Shown: positions 13,232-25,476 of the stretch, one piece after another
Layout of the letters: each line of letters opens with the position of its first letter
Numbering within the stretch: the stretch's first letter is position 1
DNA from: Liriodendron chinense
Lineage: Eukaryota > Streptophyta > Magnoliopsida > Magnoliales > Magnoliaceae
Direction: 5' to 3'
Assembly (NCBI GenBank): GCA_003013855.2
Contig: ML058505.1
Location: 3,775,331-3,839,330 of the forward strand
DNA: 64,000 nucleotides
Program-made: the position numbers and the translations under genes
The notes under the pieces: model-generated
What the model saw: only the letters and a program-made list of their open reading frames with translations
Told to the model about the DNA's origin: nothing
Database searches by the model: none

Positions 13232-13494
13232 GAACCGGTTTTTCTAGGGTTTCTGTTTCTCTCTCACTCGCTGGAGGAAATGCATTTGGCGATTTTCTAG
13301 GGTTTGGTTCTTCCCATCTGATGAGAGGAAGAAGATGGAATTTTTGGGTTTTATTTATTTATTTTAATTTTAATTTTTTCAATTTATATTTTCAGTGTTC
13401 GTTTGGAATTGCCGTTGGGAACTCATAACGAGATTTGAAAAGACGTTGGGACGATGGGGATGTCTTGACACTTGCGTTAGGGGAAGAGAAGAAC
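13232..13494 (-). promoter_or_regulatory. GAUT 5' UTR and probable core promoter
   Basis: Upstream of the GAUT ATG the minus strand has a purine-rich leader. A TATAAAT lies at 13388-13382, about 150 bases before the ATG, inside an A/T-rich block (13340-13390). The MITE at 13495-13848 begins about 110 bases further out. Placement is inferred from sequence only. Confidence 0.35.
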
Positions 13495-13848
13495 TTTGAT
13501 ACTCTGGCAGTGTGTCATGGATGATACACAGGCACTTAATTATTACTTATAAATTGCATGATTGACATATAATAAATTCAAATTAAACCGTTTAAAGTAT
13601 GTATAACATTTAGATGTGGAATTGTAGAAAACATAATCACATTTTATAATCTAACTATCAGATTAGTGGACATTTATTGGACAGTTCAAATGAAGGGTTA
13701 AGATTGTTAAACCAATCTGATTTTTGGCGTGTAATTTGGAGATGAACGACTCTACAATATATACGGTTTAATTTTGGTAAATCTATGCCACGTGGATCAT
13801 TTTTTAAGTGCTTGCGTATCAGGTGTCATACGCAGCCGGAGTATCAAA
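13495..13848. mobile_element. MITE-like element, copy 2
   Basis: The left end TTTGATACTCTGGC and the right end GAGTATCAAA are complementary. Inward, GATACACAGGCACT pairs with AGTGCTTGCGTATC, so the terminal inverted repeats are about 40 bases long. The centre is AT-rich and non-coding. It shares termini and internal blocks with 926-1330, so the two copies flank the GAUT gene in the same orientation. This copy lies about 260 bases upstream of the GAUT start codon. Confidence 0.7.
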
Positions 13849-13943
13849 TAACTCCACCTTGCAGGAAATATAAGACCTGCGACCCGAGGCTTCGCATGGT
13901 AGACTCGGGTTTTCTGTTCTGTCAAGTGGGTCCCACAGCTCCG

Positions 13944-14424
13944 GACTCGGATTCGGGAGTGACCCCATCGGTGAGCTGTGGGCCCCACCATGATGTATGT
14001 ATTTTATCCACACCGTCCATCCACTTTGCCAGCTCATTTTAGGGCTTGAGCCCAAAAATGAGGCAGATCCAAATCTAAGGTTGACCACACCACAGGAAAC
14101 AGTGGTCAATAAACTCCCACCATTAAAAATTTCCTACGGCTAACTGTAATGTTTATAAGTCACACGGACCTGAATGGAGGGAAAACACAGATATTACCTT
14201 GATCCAAAACTTTTGTGGACCCGAAAAGTTTTTAATGGTGGCCGTTCCATCACCACTGTTTCCTGTGGCGTGGTCCACCTGAGATCTGGATCTGCCAATT
14301 TTTGGCTCATGCCCTAAAACGAGCTGTTAAAATTGGATGAACGGCGTGGATAGATCATGGTGGGCCCACAGAGCTTGTCCAGCACCGAGGTAGGTACTGG
14401 AGGGGTCCCTACCGAATCCAAGTC
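13944..14424. mobile_element. Foldback element (GTGGGCCCCACC family)
   Basis: The left arm begins GACTCGGATTCGG and runs through GGGCCCCACCATGATGTATG, CACCGTCCATCCA and GGCAGATCCA. The right arm repeats these as the reverse complement, ending ...CCGAATCCAAGTC. Arms are about 200 bases with a short centre, so the whole unit can fold into one hairpin. There is no coding capacity. The right half was later included in the tandem duplication starting at 14214. Confidence 0.75.
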
Positions 14425-17102
14425 CCACTCTAACCTTTCAGTGATCCAGACCGTTGATCTTATGGATCTTCCGTGAACGGGTAGCGTGAGACAGTCTTGT
14501 TGATGGGATAAACGTAACCTTTCTACTTTTGGCCCACAAATAGATGGTTGGAAAGAGAAAACACAATGACGGTCCACAGTCAACTTAATAAGGGAGAAAT
14601 ATTGATGGCTGGGATATTTTGAGGTGTGGAAGCAACGTATCAATGGTCTGGATCACTGAATACTCGCCCCCATGTCAGAATTGAAACCTCTGTAGAGCTT
14701 TCGCCAAGCGCACACGCGTTGCAATAAATCTCATGTAGCACCAAACGTGTGCCAAAGGTTCGAGATGCAATCCATCCATCAGCTTAGCCTAAGTTTTTCA
14801 TAATCGTTCATTTTTTCTGCAAACTATGGTGCACCTAACCAGTTGATCAACCTTATTCTTGGACTGAGGCATCAATATAGTATTTCCTTTCTGATGGATG
14901 GATGGGATCTTAGATCTATCTTGCCATGCTGTCATATGTGTGGCACGTACAGGAGCTTTTTTCATCCAATGGCCTGGTGCTATGATTTGTTCGTGATAGT
15001 AGTTCATCATGTTTCAAACACAAGTTTTTTAGCCTTGAAATTATTTTTCACTTGTAGTGGATGAAAATGCTCATATGTCACAATTGTATTTGTACGGCGG
15101 GCTCCAGTATCGGAAAGAACAAAAGGATTTTCAAATAGGGCTTTGGTCCCACAAAAATAAATTGAAGACCCACTTCTTGGTTGATCTAATCCATTTATTT
15201 GTCTCGGTGCATTCTGGAACATAGGAAAGCGTTGATTTCATTTTCATCCGAAACCTCTGTGGCCTACAATAGAGATAACAGTGGCCTTTCATCATAGAGT
15301 TGTTTTCTTTGGTGTGATTCTCTCTTGATGTCTTCTTCCCTCATTCTTGGAGCCATGCCCTGAAACTCCTTCCCCCAACTAATGGTTAGAATTTATTTTA
15401 AAGGAGATGCTCGATGGGTCCCACAAAAGGTTTGAAAGCTATATGTCCTCCAAAAAGATTCATTTTGGAGTCATCTGTATTTATTCAATGGGAAGTTATT
15501 TTAGAAAAGGGGGAACACCAACTTAGAAGGTAGTTAAGATCATTGCTCCACCCCCATGGGACCCACTTCGGAGACATTTGGCCTCATTTCCTCCATTTCG
15601 ACGAGTTTTTGGTCACTTGTTTAATTTCTTTTCTTTTTATGAGAAGGGGCTTCAATGACAATCGTCCCTTCCATGGGCCCTACCCCATCATATTATTCAT
15701 TGGGCAACATCCAAGTAAAGTGGGTGTAACATCTATTTTACGTATTTTTTTAGCTATTAAAACAAATACATTGTACAATGGTGATTCTGTTAGAAATGCA
15801 CAACGGAGATTATTGAACTAAGCTTATTGGGGATCCCGTAAGAAATGCACAAGAAGGATTCGTGGACTAAGCTCAACGGGGATCTTCTAAAAAATGCATA
15901 TCAGAGATCTATAGACCATGGATTATTGATATTCACTATGAATCGTTGATATTCACTTTGAACTGTTGATATTCACTTTGGACTGCTAATATTTACTGAG
16001 GGCCACGAATATTAAGAGTAGACCGTTGATATTTACTATGGATCATGGATATTTACTGTGGACTACGAGTATTCAGTGAGGACCACGAATATTAACAATG
16101 GACCGCAAATATTAACAGTGGACCACTGATATTCAGCGAGGACTATGTATATTAATAGTGGGCCACGGATATTAACAATGTATCACTGATATTCAATGAG
16201 GGCCACTAATATTAACAATGGATAGTGGATATTCACTCTGAATCGCGGATATTCAGTGAGGACTGCAGATATTCATTGTGGGTCGCAGATATTCACCGTG
16301 GTCCATATTTAATATTCGTGATCCACGCTAAGTATCCATGATCCACAGTAAATGTCCGCGATACACAGTGAATATCCGCGGTCCATTGTGAATATCAGTG
16401 GTCCACATCTAATATTTGTGAACCACATTGAATTTTATCTATTTCAACATTCCTCCATTTCAACATTGTTGCATCTCGACATCCATTACACCATTCTTTC
16501 CTTTTAACATTCTTCTATTTCAACATTCCTCAATCTCGACATTTATTACACAATTTGTTACATTCACCCATTTTTTAAATCATCTATTAAACTCATGAAA
16601 AAATAATAATAATAAAGTAATTACAACACTCGTATATACATTTGATACATTTGGCCGCTAAAAAAATAAAAAAATACTTCAACAGATTGTGAAATAACTA
16701 TTCGATTTTGTTTGTTGGCTTCCTCTTTCTAAAAAAGAATCTATGTGTGGTTCGCTTCTTGTTAGGGTGTTTTATGTCTATCACTTTGAAGATTGTGGCT
16801 AAAAAACTTTAGAATTTTATTTTTATTTTTATTTTTTTTTATTTTTATTTTTTTCTTCGGAGAACTGGTATAAGCTTGGCCTGAGCACATTGAAGTTTTT
16901 TGTAGTCGTCTAGAGTTTGCCGAGACCAGTCATATAACTAGCAACTATTGTGGCAGCTTTGGCTTCATGCAGTTACAAAAAGTGGGAAAAAAAAACAAAG
17001 GAGTGACGAGAAAAAAGAAAATTGAAACGACTTTAGGAGTGTGCCATCCGCATAAGATGTGGAACCCACTGAATTGTACTGAAACAAATACATCAATTCC
17101 AC
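14214..17102. repeat. Tandem segmental duplication, copy 1
   Basis: From TGTGGACCCGA at 14214 to TTCCAC at 17102 this segment recurs at 17103-21157 in the same orientation. It starts in the middle of a foldback, includes an unrelated spacer, a 20-bp minisatellite (15928-16427), a short CAACATT-rich repeat (16440-16530) and ends in a purine-rich tract. No coding frame resembling a known protein was seen. Many point differences from copy 2 indicate that the event is not recent. Confidence 0.85.
15928..16427. repeat. 20-bp minisatellite with polarity switch, array 1
   Basis: Nineteen consecutive 20-bp units close to GATATTCACTGTGGACCGCG run without length change from 15928 to 16307. Six further units in the reverse-complement orientation follow from 16308 to 16427. 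Every third unit in the second half of the direct part carries the variant CAGTGAGG, giving a 60-bp higher-order period (units 8, 11, 14, 17). The array can fold back on itself at about 16308. No coding frame runs through it. Confidence 0.9.
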
Positions 17103-17944
17103 TGTGGACCCGAGAAGTTTTTAATGGTGGCCGTTCCATCACCACTGTTTCCTGTGGCGTGGTCCACCTGATATCTGGATCTGCCATTTTTTTTGGCTCA
17201 TGCCCTAAAACGAGCTGTTAAAATTGGATGAACGGCGTGGATAGATCATGGTGGGCCCACAGAGCTTTTCCAGCACCGAGGTAGGTACTGGAGGGGTTCC
17301 TACCGAATCCAAGTCCCGCTCTGACCTTTCAGTGATCCAGACCGTTGATCTTATGGATCTTCCGTGGATGGGTAGCGTGAGAGAGTCTTGTTGATGGGAT
17401 AAACGTAACCTTTCTACTTTTGGTCCACAAATAGATGGTTGGAAAGAGAAAACACAATGACTGTCCACAGTCAACGGAAGAAGGGAGAAATATTGATGGC
17501 TGGGATATTTTGAGGTGTAGAATCAATGGTCTGGATCACTGAATACTGGCCCCCACTTGTCAGAAATCAAACCTATGTAGAGCTTTTGCCAAGTGCACAC
17601 GCGTTGCAATAAATCTCATGTAGCAACAAACGTGCGCCAAAGGTTGGAGATCCAATCCATCCATCAGGTCAGTCCACTTTCTACATATTTTTCCAAAAAT
17701 AAATCTAGTCCACTCATCATGTGGGCCAATTAATGAAAATAAGTGGATGGTTTAGAAAACTTCAGCCTAAGTTTTTCATAGCCGTACATTTGTTCTGCAA
17801 ACTATGGTGCACCTAACGAGTGGATCAACCTGATTCTTGGGATGAACCATCAATATAGTATTTCCTTTCTGATGGATGGATGGGATCGTAGACCAATCTT
17901 TCCATGCTGTCACATGTGTGGCACGTACACGAGCTTTATTACAC

Positions 17945-19065
17945 GCGCGCGCTTTTGCTTAGCAAAGATCCGCCTGGAAACTTTTCAAAGCCACGGACTG
18001 CGGATCATATGATTCCGCTTGGTGTGTCGAGGACGCGAATTTCCTACGTCCTGCTGTTGTAGCGATCCCGTGCAACAGCAAGATTTGTGGGGCCCACAGT
18101 GATGTGTGGACGACATCCACTCCGTCCATCACTTGAGCCAGCTCATGTTAGGATCTGAGGAAAAATATCAGATGATCCAAGATACAGATGGCCCTGATTA
18201 GACACGTGCCACATTTGTCATCCATTTTGTAGGGGAAGACGTCGGATCACCTTGATCCTGGAGCGTGACACATACAAAGTGGGTTCAATGATAAACGGTT
18301 AGATTTGCACAGCCCCACCACATTAGCACCATTTCCCTAGCAATTCTTTTGATTCGCGGATTGCCTACTGTTGGATACTAAGTGAGGCCCACTTTGATGT
18401 TTATGAGAAATCCAGCCGGTCCATTGTTTTACCAGCTCATGTTAGGTCATGAACCCAAAAGTGAGGCAGATCCAAATCTCAAGTGGGCCACACGACAGTA
18501 AGCAATGGGAACTGAGTGCTTACCGTTGAAACATTCGTTGGGCCACAGAAGATCTGAATCTAAGTTAATATTGTTGTGTTTTCAGTTTATCATACAGTAG
18601 AAGTGACCTTTTGAAGGGTTTGGATGTCAGATAATCATCACGGTGCTCCCAGGAAGGTTTCTACGGTAGACATTTCTCACAAACATCACGGTTGGCCCAT
18701 CATCATCCCTAACCATACCCACCCCTATTAGTCACATCACAATATTAGCCACCCCAATATGGGAATGGACACCATGACCTCAGTGTTGAAACGTAGCTAT
18801 CTTCACTCAGTCCACCACTTGAGCTATGGACCTGAGTGTGATAAATATCAGTCTTATACAGAGCTTCTTCTTACTCCGAAAAGTATAACACTGTCGGTGT
18901 CATTATCCCACTGTTTCCGTTTTTGGGTTCGTTACCGAAATCAGCTGAAGAAACAGATAGTCGGCTTGGACATGAAATGCATACATCACGGTGGGCCCCA
19001 TAACTTCCAACACATCGGCATCACTACCTAATCAGTCTGCTTGCAAGCGTCAGTTCCTTACGGCT
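17945..19065. mobile_element. Extra sequence in duplication copy 2: foldback halves
   Basis: The segment is absent from copy 1. It begins with an ACGCGCGCGC tract and holds several arms of the foldback family (GGGGCCCACAGTGATG near 18092, GAGGCCCACTTTGATG near 18385, CGGTGGGCCCCA near 18990). It also holds a separate dispersed repeat (18720-18846). It is probably a composite of insertions; clean boundaries with target duplications were not found. Confidence 0.6.
18720..18846 (+). repeat. Dispersed repeat, copy 1
   Basis: The run CACCCCTATTAGTCACAT...GGGAATGG...TTGAAACG...GCTATCTTCA...CTTGAGCTATGGA recurs at 57492-57613 in the same order and orientation. It is non-coding and of unknown class. 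Confidence 0.75.
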
Positions 19066-20035
19066 ATTGGCACCAATGTCCTGATGCTATGATTTTTTCG
19101 TGACAGTAGTTCATCATTTTTCAACACAGGTAGTTTAGCCTTGAAACCACTTTTTATTTTTAGTGGATGAAAATGCTCATCAATTACCATTGCAATTGTA
19201 CGGTGGGCTCTTGTATCGAAAAGAATGAAAGGACTTTTGAATAGGGTTTTGGTCCCACAAAAATATATTGAAGGCCCACTCCTTCGTCAATCTAATCCAT
19301 TTATTTGTTTTGGTGCATTTTGAAACGTAGGAAAGCTTTGATTTCATTTTCATCCAAGACCTCTGTGGCTAACAATAGAGATAACAGTGGCTTTTCATCG
19401 TAAAGTTATTTTTTCCAGTGTGGTCCTCTCTTGATGTCTTCTTCCCTCATTCTTGGAGCCATACCCTGAAACTCCTTCCCCTAATTAATGGTTAGAATAG
19501 ATTTCGAAGGAGATGCACGATTGGTCCCACAAAAGGTCTGAAAGCTATATGTCCTCCAAAAATATTCATTTTGGAGTTATCTGTATTTATTTGATAGGAA
19601 GTTATTTTGGAAAAAGGGGAACACTAACTTAGAAGGTAGTTAAGATCGTTGCTCCACCCTCGTGAGACCCACTTTGGCGACATTTGGCATCATTTCCTCC
19701 ATTTCGATGAGTTTTTGGTCACTTGTTTAATTTTTTTTCTTTTTACGAGAAGGAGTTCCAATGACAATCGTCCCTTCCATGGGCCCCACCCCCATCATAT
19801 TATTCCTTAGGCAACATCCACGTAAAGGTGGGTGTAACATCTATTTTACATGTTTTTTATTTATTAAAACTGAACACATTGTACAATAGTGATCCTGTTA
19901 GAAATACACAATGGAGATTATTGAACTAAGCTTATTGGGGGTCCCGTAAAAAATGAACAACGGGGATTCGTGGACTAAGCTCAACTGGAATCTTTTAAAA
20001 AATGCATATCGGAGATCTATAAACCATGGATCACT

Positions 20036-20495
20036 GATATTCACTTTGAACCGCTGATATTTACTGATGACCATAAATATTAAGAGTGGACCATTGATAT
20101 TTATTGTAGATCGCAGATATTTACTGTGGACTGCGGGTATTCAGTGAGGACCACGAATATTAACAGTGGACCGCCGATATTAACAGTGGACCACTGATAT
20201 TCAGCGAGGACTGCGTATATTAATGGTGGACCACGGATATTAACAATGGATTACTGATATTCAGTGAGGACCGCTAATATTAACAATGGATTGTGGATAT
20301 TCACTGTGAATCGCGGATATTCAATGAGGACTGCGGATATTCATTGTGGGTCGCGGATATTTACTGTGGTCTACATTTAATATTTATGATCCACACTAAG
20401 TATCCACAATCCACAGTGAATGTCCGCGATCCACAGTGAATATCCGCAGTCCATTGTAAATATCAGTGGTTCACATCTAATATTTGCGAACCACA
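20036..20495. repeat. 20-bp minisatellite with polarity switch, array 2
   Basis: Seventeen direct 20-bp units (20036-20375) are followed by six inverted units (20376-20495). The unit, the orientation switch and the 60-bp higher-order pattern match array 1, so the structure predates the segmental duplication. Array 2 has two fewer direct units at its left end, where array 1 has three near-identical GATATTCACT units. The inverted part has six units in both copies. Confidence 0.9.
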
Positions 20496-21157
20496 TTGAA
20501 TTTTATCTATTTCAACATTGTTGCATCTCAACATCCATTACACCATTCTTCCATTTCAACATTCTTCTATTTCAACATTCCTCCATCTTGACATTTATTA
20601 CACAATTTGTCACATTCACCCATTTTTAAAATCATCTATTAAACGCATGAAAAAAATAAAAAAATAAAGTAATTACAACACTCATATATACATTTGATAC
20701 ATTTAGTCGCTAAAAAAAATTAAAAAATACTTCAACAGATTATGAAATAACTATTCGACTTTGTTTGTTGGCTTCATCTTTCTAAAAAAGAATCTATGTG
20801 TGGTTCGCTTCTTGTTAAGATGTTTTATGTCTATCACTTCGAAGAATGTTGCTGAAAAACTTCAGATTTTTTTTTTCCTCGCTGGAGAATTGGTATAAGC
20901 TTGGCTGGAGCTTATCGAAGTTTTTTGTCGTCGTCCAGAGTGTGCGGAGACTGGCCATACAACTGTCAACTATCGATGAAGCTTTGGCTTCATGCAGTTT
21001 CAGAAAGTGGGGAAAAAAAAAAAAAACAAAGGAGTGAGAAGAAAAAAGAAAATTGAAACGACTTTAGGATTGTGTGGCTTGAGCCCCATGTTTTGAACCC
21101 ATCCACATCTTATATAGAACCCACTGAGTTGTATTGAAACAAATATATTCATTCCAC

Positions 21158-22380
21158 ATGTAAGGGATTTTAATTTCATATCTTTAACCTAGTTTGAGGG
21201 CAAAACTCATCATAGATTGACCACTAGGGAGGAAACAATTCAGAAATAATACATATTGTTAATGTAGTTGTGGGCCACAAAGAGCTTTAAATAGAAAATC
21301 GTAAAAATTCTTATATGGATTTACGACTGTCCGATTAAAATGAATGAATCAGATCAATTAAGGGATGGGCGAATTTTTTTTTTTTTTTTTTGCCCTACAC
21401 CATTTTTAAGGAAAAAAAATTTCTCCTTCCAGGACAAGAGCTCACCGTATGAGGAATAGTTGTGATAGAAAAATATTTTCATCTAAAAGAAAAAAAAAAA
21501 AAAGTTTTAAGGCTACAAAGAATGCGCTGCTAACCGAACATGTCATAACAGGGGCAATTGGCACCAATAATTCGTTCCTCGACCGAAGGAAGCCCACCTT
21601 AAACAACTCCCCCACTCCTCTAACCGATTCTCCCTCAGTCAATTCAAATAAATGAGACCCACCCACTATTTTATTTTGAGAAAGGATGAGATGCAATTAA
21701 GTATTTCGGTGGGATTGTAGTACAACCAGTTTCTTTGTATACATGGAATGTCCGAACACTGATCTGGACAATCCATTCATTCTAGCCTAGTATTAGCTGC
21801 ATATCATGCAAATTTCACACTAATCAGATGATCCTGCACCGTTGAAGCCGGTCCCTTTTTTCTATGACCGTTTATTTTAGAAAGCCATATATACAATGGG
21901 TAGAATCATCTGACCGAATTACCTCTCTAGAATCATAAGCAATCCAAAGGATATCCAATTGAACTAGATGCTTTAAGCTGATGGTTTCTCCTATCTTGCT
22001 TTTTAGGATCTTGGCCGTCCATTTGTGCATGCTGTTGCGATGGTTACAACCATCTGATTGGTGTGATTGTTGAAACATCACCAACCAAGTGTTGGGTATA
22101 ATGAATGAACTGTATAGATCAACGCTTGGAGGGTCCAAAGTGTCGAAAGAAAATAGCTGTATTGGAAACCTAACAACTGTATAGTTGTAATGATATCCTT
22201 TCTATTTATATTTTATTTATCTTCGATAGTCCGCAGACGTGACGGATGACATGAAAATATATAATTTCAAGGACACGGTATGACATTTTAAGTCAAAAGG
22301 TGACGTGGATTGCATGCGGAGTAGCAGGCTGAGTAAACCCTTTGTTAGGATCAATGTAAGTGTTTCATCCGTCCATTAAG
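21158..22380. other. Non-coding intergenic stretch
   Basis: A poly-T run near 21378-21393, a poly-A run near 21490 and AT-rich unique-looking sequence. No supported gene, promoter or element boundary was seen. Confidence 0.6.
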
Positions 22381-22965
22381 GCATATTCAAAGCTCTAGTG
22401 GACCCCACCATCCGTTTTACCAACTCATTTTAGCTCATTACTTAAAAGCATATCGAAAGGACGCAGACGGATTATGATGTATCTGTTTATCCATTCCGTC
22501 CATCCTTATTCTCAATTATTTTAAGACATGAGCCTAAAAATGTTGCAGATCCAATGCGCCAGTAGACCACACTGTAAATGTCTCTTGCATTTAATATTTT
22601 GTGCATTTTATGAAATCCAAGCTTACTATATATTTGGTGTGGTTTACTGATCTGTGTCATCCTTTGGCGCTTATAACTTAAAATGAGATGAGAAAAGGGA
22701 TGGATGGTGGTGAGTCTCGCTGGTTGCATGACATATATTAAGGTGAGCCCCACACTCATGACTGTCAATAGCGATGTGTAGTGGTTTCAATGGTAGGTGT
22801 CATTGTCTCTACTAATTTTTGTCGTGGGTTCACTTGAGCTTTGGATCTGCCTCATTCTTTGGCTTATGCCCTAAAATGATCTCTCTAAATGTATGGAGAG
22901 TATGGATACAACACATTCATCACGGTGGAGCCCAAAGAATGTGGTGATGTCACTTCAATAGGGAG
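22381..22965. mobile_element. Composite foldback cluster
   Basis: Left-type arms (TCCGTCCATTAAGG, GGACCCCACCATCCG, then ATTCCGTCCATCC) are followed by two right-type arms (GGATGGATGGTGGTGAG near 22698; GGAGAGTATGGATAC near 22900) ending in GGTGGAGCCCA. At least two elements appear nested or overlapped, so the limits are approximate. Confidence 0.5.
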
Positions 22966-23843
22966 CCTTGCTACTGTTGGGTTCAGTAGTTAATCCGCGT
23001 CCAACCCAACCTAACTAAATCCGACTTCACGTGGATGAGATTCATGGGTTTGCCACCTTTTGTCTGGATTTGAACCTAAAATTCAGGCCTATTCAACTCA
23101 AGGTGGGCCACAACATGGGAAACAGTTGAGATGAGGATTCCCACAATTAAAATAATTTTAAGTAGTGTGATTTTAAAAAATCGAGACATTACGAGGCTCA
23201 TGTAAGCCAAACCATATAAATTTAAAGGTTTTAGGTACGTTGGTAGTCCCCATCTAGGAGTTGGACTTCACGGATTTTAGGTGAAAATGTGACCGTCCAC
23301 GTGGATCTGATGCATGCATGTCCCACGTAGGTCAGACCTTGATTTCTTTCTTCCTTCCTCTCTCTCCACCTATGTTGTTGCACGTGTCACACCTCGTGAT
23401 CTAAGTAATTATATATGATCTCTCCCGTTAATGGATCCAACGGCCAGAAAACGCTGTGTGCCAGACTGAGGGTGAGGTGCGCATATACTAATCAGCTGGA
23501 ATCACACAAAGCTCTTTCATCAGATTACACTGCAGCAATCACCGACCGACAGTCTGGATTCAAAGTAGAAGTCTGGCCCACATAATAAGCCGAACAAGCA
23601 GATTCTCACGGCGGGTCATTTTCGGACCCGGATTCAATAGTGGCCGTCTGTGCTCTATGGCCCCACCATGATGTATGTCTTTTGTCCATGCTGTTCATCC
23701 AACTTACTAACTCATTTTAAGGTATGATGAAAAAAAAAATGAGGCAGATCCAATTCTCAATGGATCAGACCATAAGGAAACAGTGGTGATTGAATGGCTA
23801 CCATGTGTGAGATTGCGCACTTAGTACACTATACACTATAGCC
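22966..23843. other. Non-coding stretch with a single foldback arm
   Basis: No gene supported. A lone left-type arm of the foldback family (GGCCCCACCATGATGTATG, then GAGGCAGATCCAATTC) lies at about 23660-23790 without a matching right arm before the next element begins. Confidence 0.5.
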
Positions 23844-24281
23844 TAGTGAGTAAACTCTGTGAGTCACATAATCATGTATGTGTCTTATCCATGCCATCCA
23901 TCCGTTTTACCAGTTCATTTTAGGGCATGAGTCCAAAATTGAAGCATATCCAATGCCCAAGTGAACTACACCTTTAGAAATAATGGGAATTTAACTCCTA
24001 CCATTGAAAACTTCTCCAGGACTATATAAGTTAATAGAAGTTTTGAATGAAGCTGTTATTTATTTTCCCCTTCATCCATATCCATGGGACCTTATGACAA
24101 GTTGAATGTCAAATAAATATCACTGTGGGCCCTATGAAGGCTTCAACGGTGGAAGTCACTATTCTCACTAGTTCCTGTGGTGTGATTCACTTAAGCTTAT
24201 GGGCTTATGTCCTAAAATGAGCTGGTGAAAAGGATAGATGGTGTAGTAAGACACAACACTTGTGGGTCACAGTGTTTAATG
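23844..24281. mobile_element. Foldback element
   Basis: The left arm TAGTGAGTAAACTCTGTG ... CCATCCATCCG ... TTTTAGGGCATGAG is complementary to the right arm ...TTATGTCCTAAAATGAGC ... GATGGTGTAG ... CACAGTGTTTAATGAG. The middle is AT-rich and non-coding. Confidence 0.6.
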
Positions 24282-24404
24282 AGTATGTAATCAGCTCTTG
24301 CCTACCATTAAAAACTTCCTAATGCCCATTGTAATGTTTACTTACCATCCCATCTGAGTTTTAAAAATGAATGGACGGCATGAATGGAAGGCACTAAGCC
24401 TACT

Positions 24405-24830
24405 AAGTAAGCTCTGTGGGGTCACTTTGATTTATGTGTTTTATCCACTCCGTCCATCCATTTTACCAAATAACTTTAGGGCTTGACTCCAAAAATGAAA
24501 CATATCCAACTCTCAAGTGGACCACACCACATGAAATAGTGTGAACATCTACACTTGAAAATTCTTAGGGGTCACATAAGTTTGGATCAAGCTGATATTT
24601 GTGTTTTCCTAAAGCGTCTGTTTCTGTGATCTCATGAACAAGTTGGATGACAAATACACATCACTGTAAACCCTAGTAAGGTTTCAACAGTGGAAATCAT
24701 TATTCCCACCATGGACTTGGCCTTTGAATATGCTTCAATTTTGGGCTCAACCCCTAAAATGAGCTGGAAAAACAGATGGACGGCGTGGATAAACCACATA
24801 CATTTACAGTGGGCCCAACAGAGTTTACAT
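24405..24830. mobile_element. Foldback element
   Basis: The left arm AAGTAAGCTCTGTGGGGTCA ... CTCCGTCCATCC ... TAGGGCTTGACTCC pairs with the right arm ...GGGCTCAACCCCTAAAATG ... GATGGACGGCGTGG ... GGGCCCAACAGAGTTTACAT. No coding capacity. Confidence 0.65.
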
Positions 24831-24967
24831 AAAAGACATTTATCAGGGTGGTGCCCACAAAGCTCTTCCAACTCTGACTACTACCGATGTAGATATTGAA
24901 GGCGTCACAGCCAAATCCGAGTCCGTTATTTTCATTGATCCAACAGATCAGGGGTCTTATACAGGAG

Positions 24968-25458
24968 CGGATTACCTGTGACCCCCGGCACATCTATATG
25001 GGGGCTCATAGAGATGTCCGTAACAAATCCACTCCGTCCATCTGTTTTTTACAGACAACAATAGAATATCATTATAAAAATCAGGCAGATCAAAAACTCA
25101 GATGGGCCATACCAACAAAACAGTTGGAACAGCTATGTCACTCGTTGAAGCCTTCCTGGAGCTGACCATGAAGTTTATATGCCATCCAAACCGTTCATAA
25201 AATTATTGACATTCAAATAAACTGTAAGAACAAATATCATCCTGATACTGAAACTTATGTCATCTCCATACGTTCAATCATGGCTCTTTCGTGTGATATG
25301 GCCCACTTGAGTTTTGGATATGCCTGATTTTTATAATGCTGTCCTATTGTAGTCTTTGAAACCACATGGAAGGAGTGGATTTGTCAGGGACCTATCTAAT
25401 GGACCCACACGACCCCGCGTGCAGATATATTTCTGTGCCCGGGGTCACACGCAATCCG
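24968..25458. mobile_element. Foldback element with long arms
   Basis: The left arm CGGATTACCTGTGACCCCCG ... ATCCACTCCGTCCATC pairs with the right arm ...GGAGTGGATTTGTC ... TGCCCGGGGTCACACGCAAT ending CCG. The arms extend well beyond the family core, so this unit has its own termini. The next foldback starts less than 20 bases away. Confidence 0.7.
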
Positions 25459-25476
25459 TTCCCGTCTTGGAAGAAC

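Larger units (their letters stand above)
17103..21157. repeat. Tandem segmental duplication, copy 2
   Basis: This is the second copy of the 14214-17102 segment. It is longer for two reasons. It keeps about 95 bases near 17668-17762 that are absent from copy 1. It also carries about 1.1 kb of extra sequence (17945-19065) at the point matching about 14975 in copy 1. It ends where homology stops, after ATTCCAC near 21157. Confidence 0.85.
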
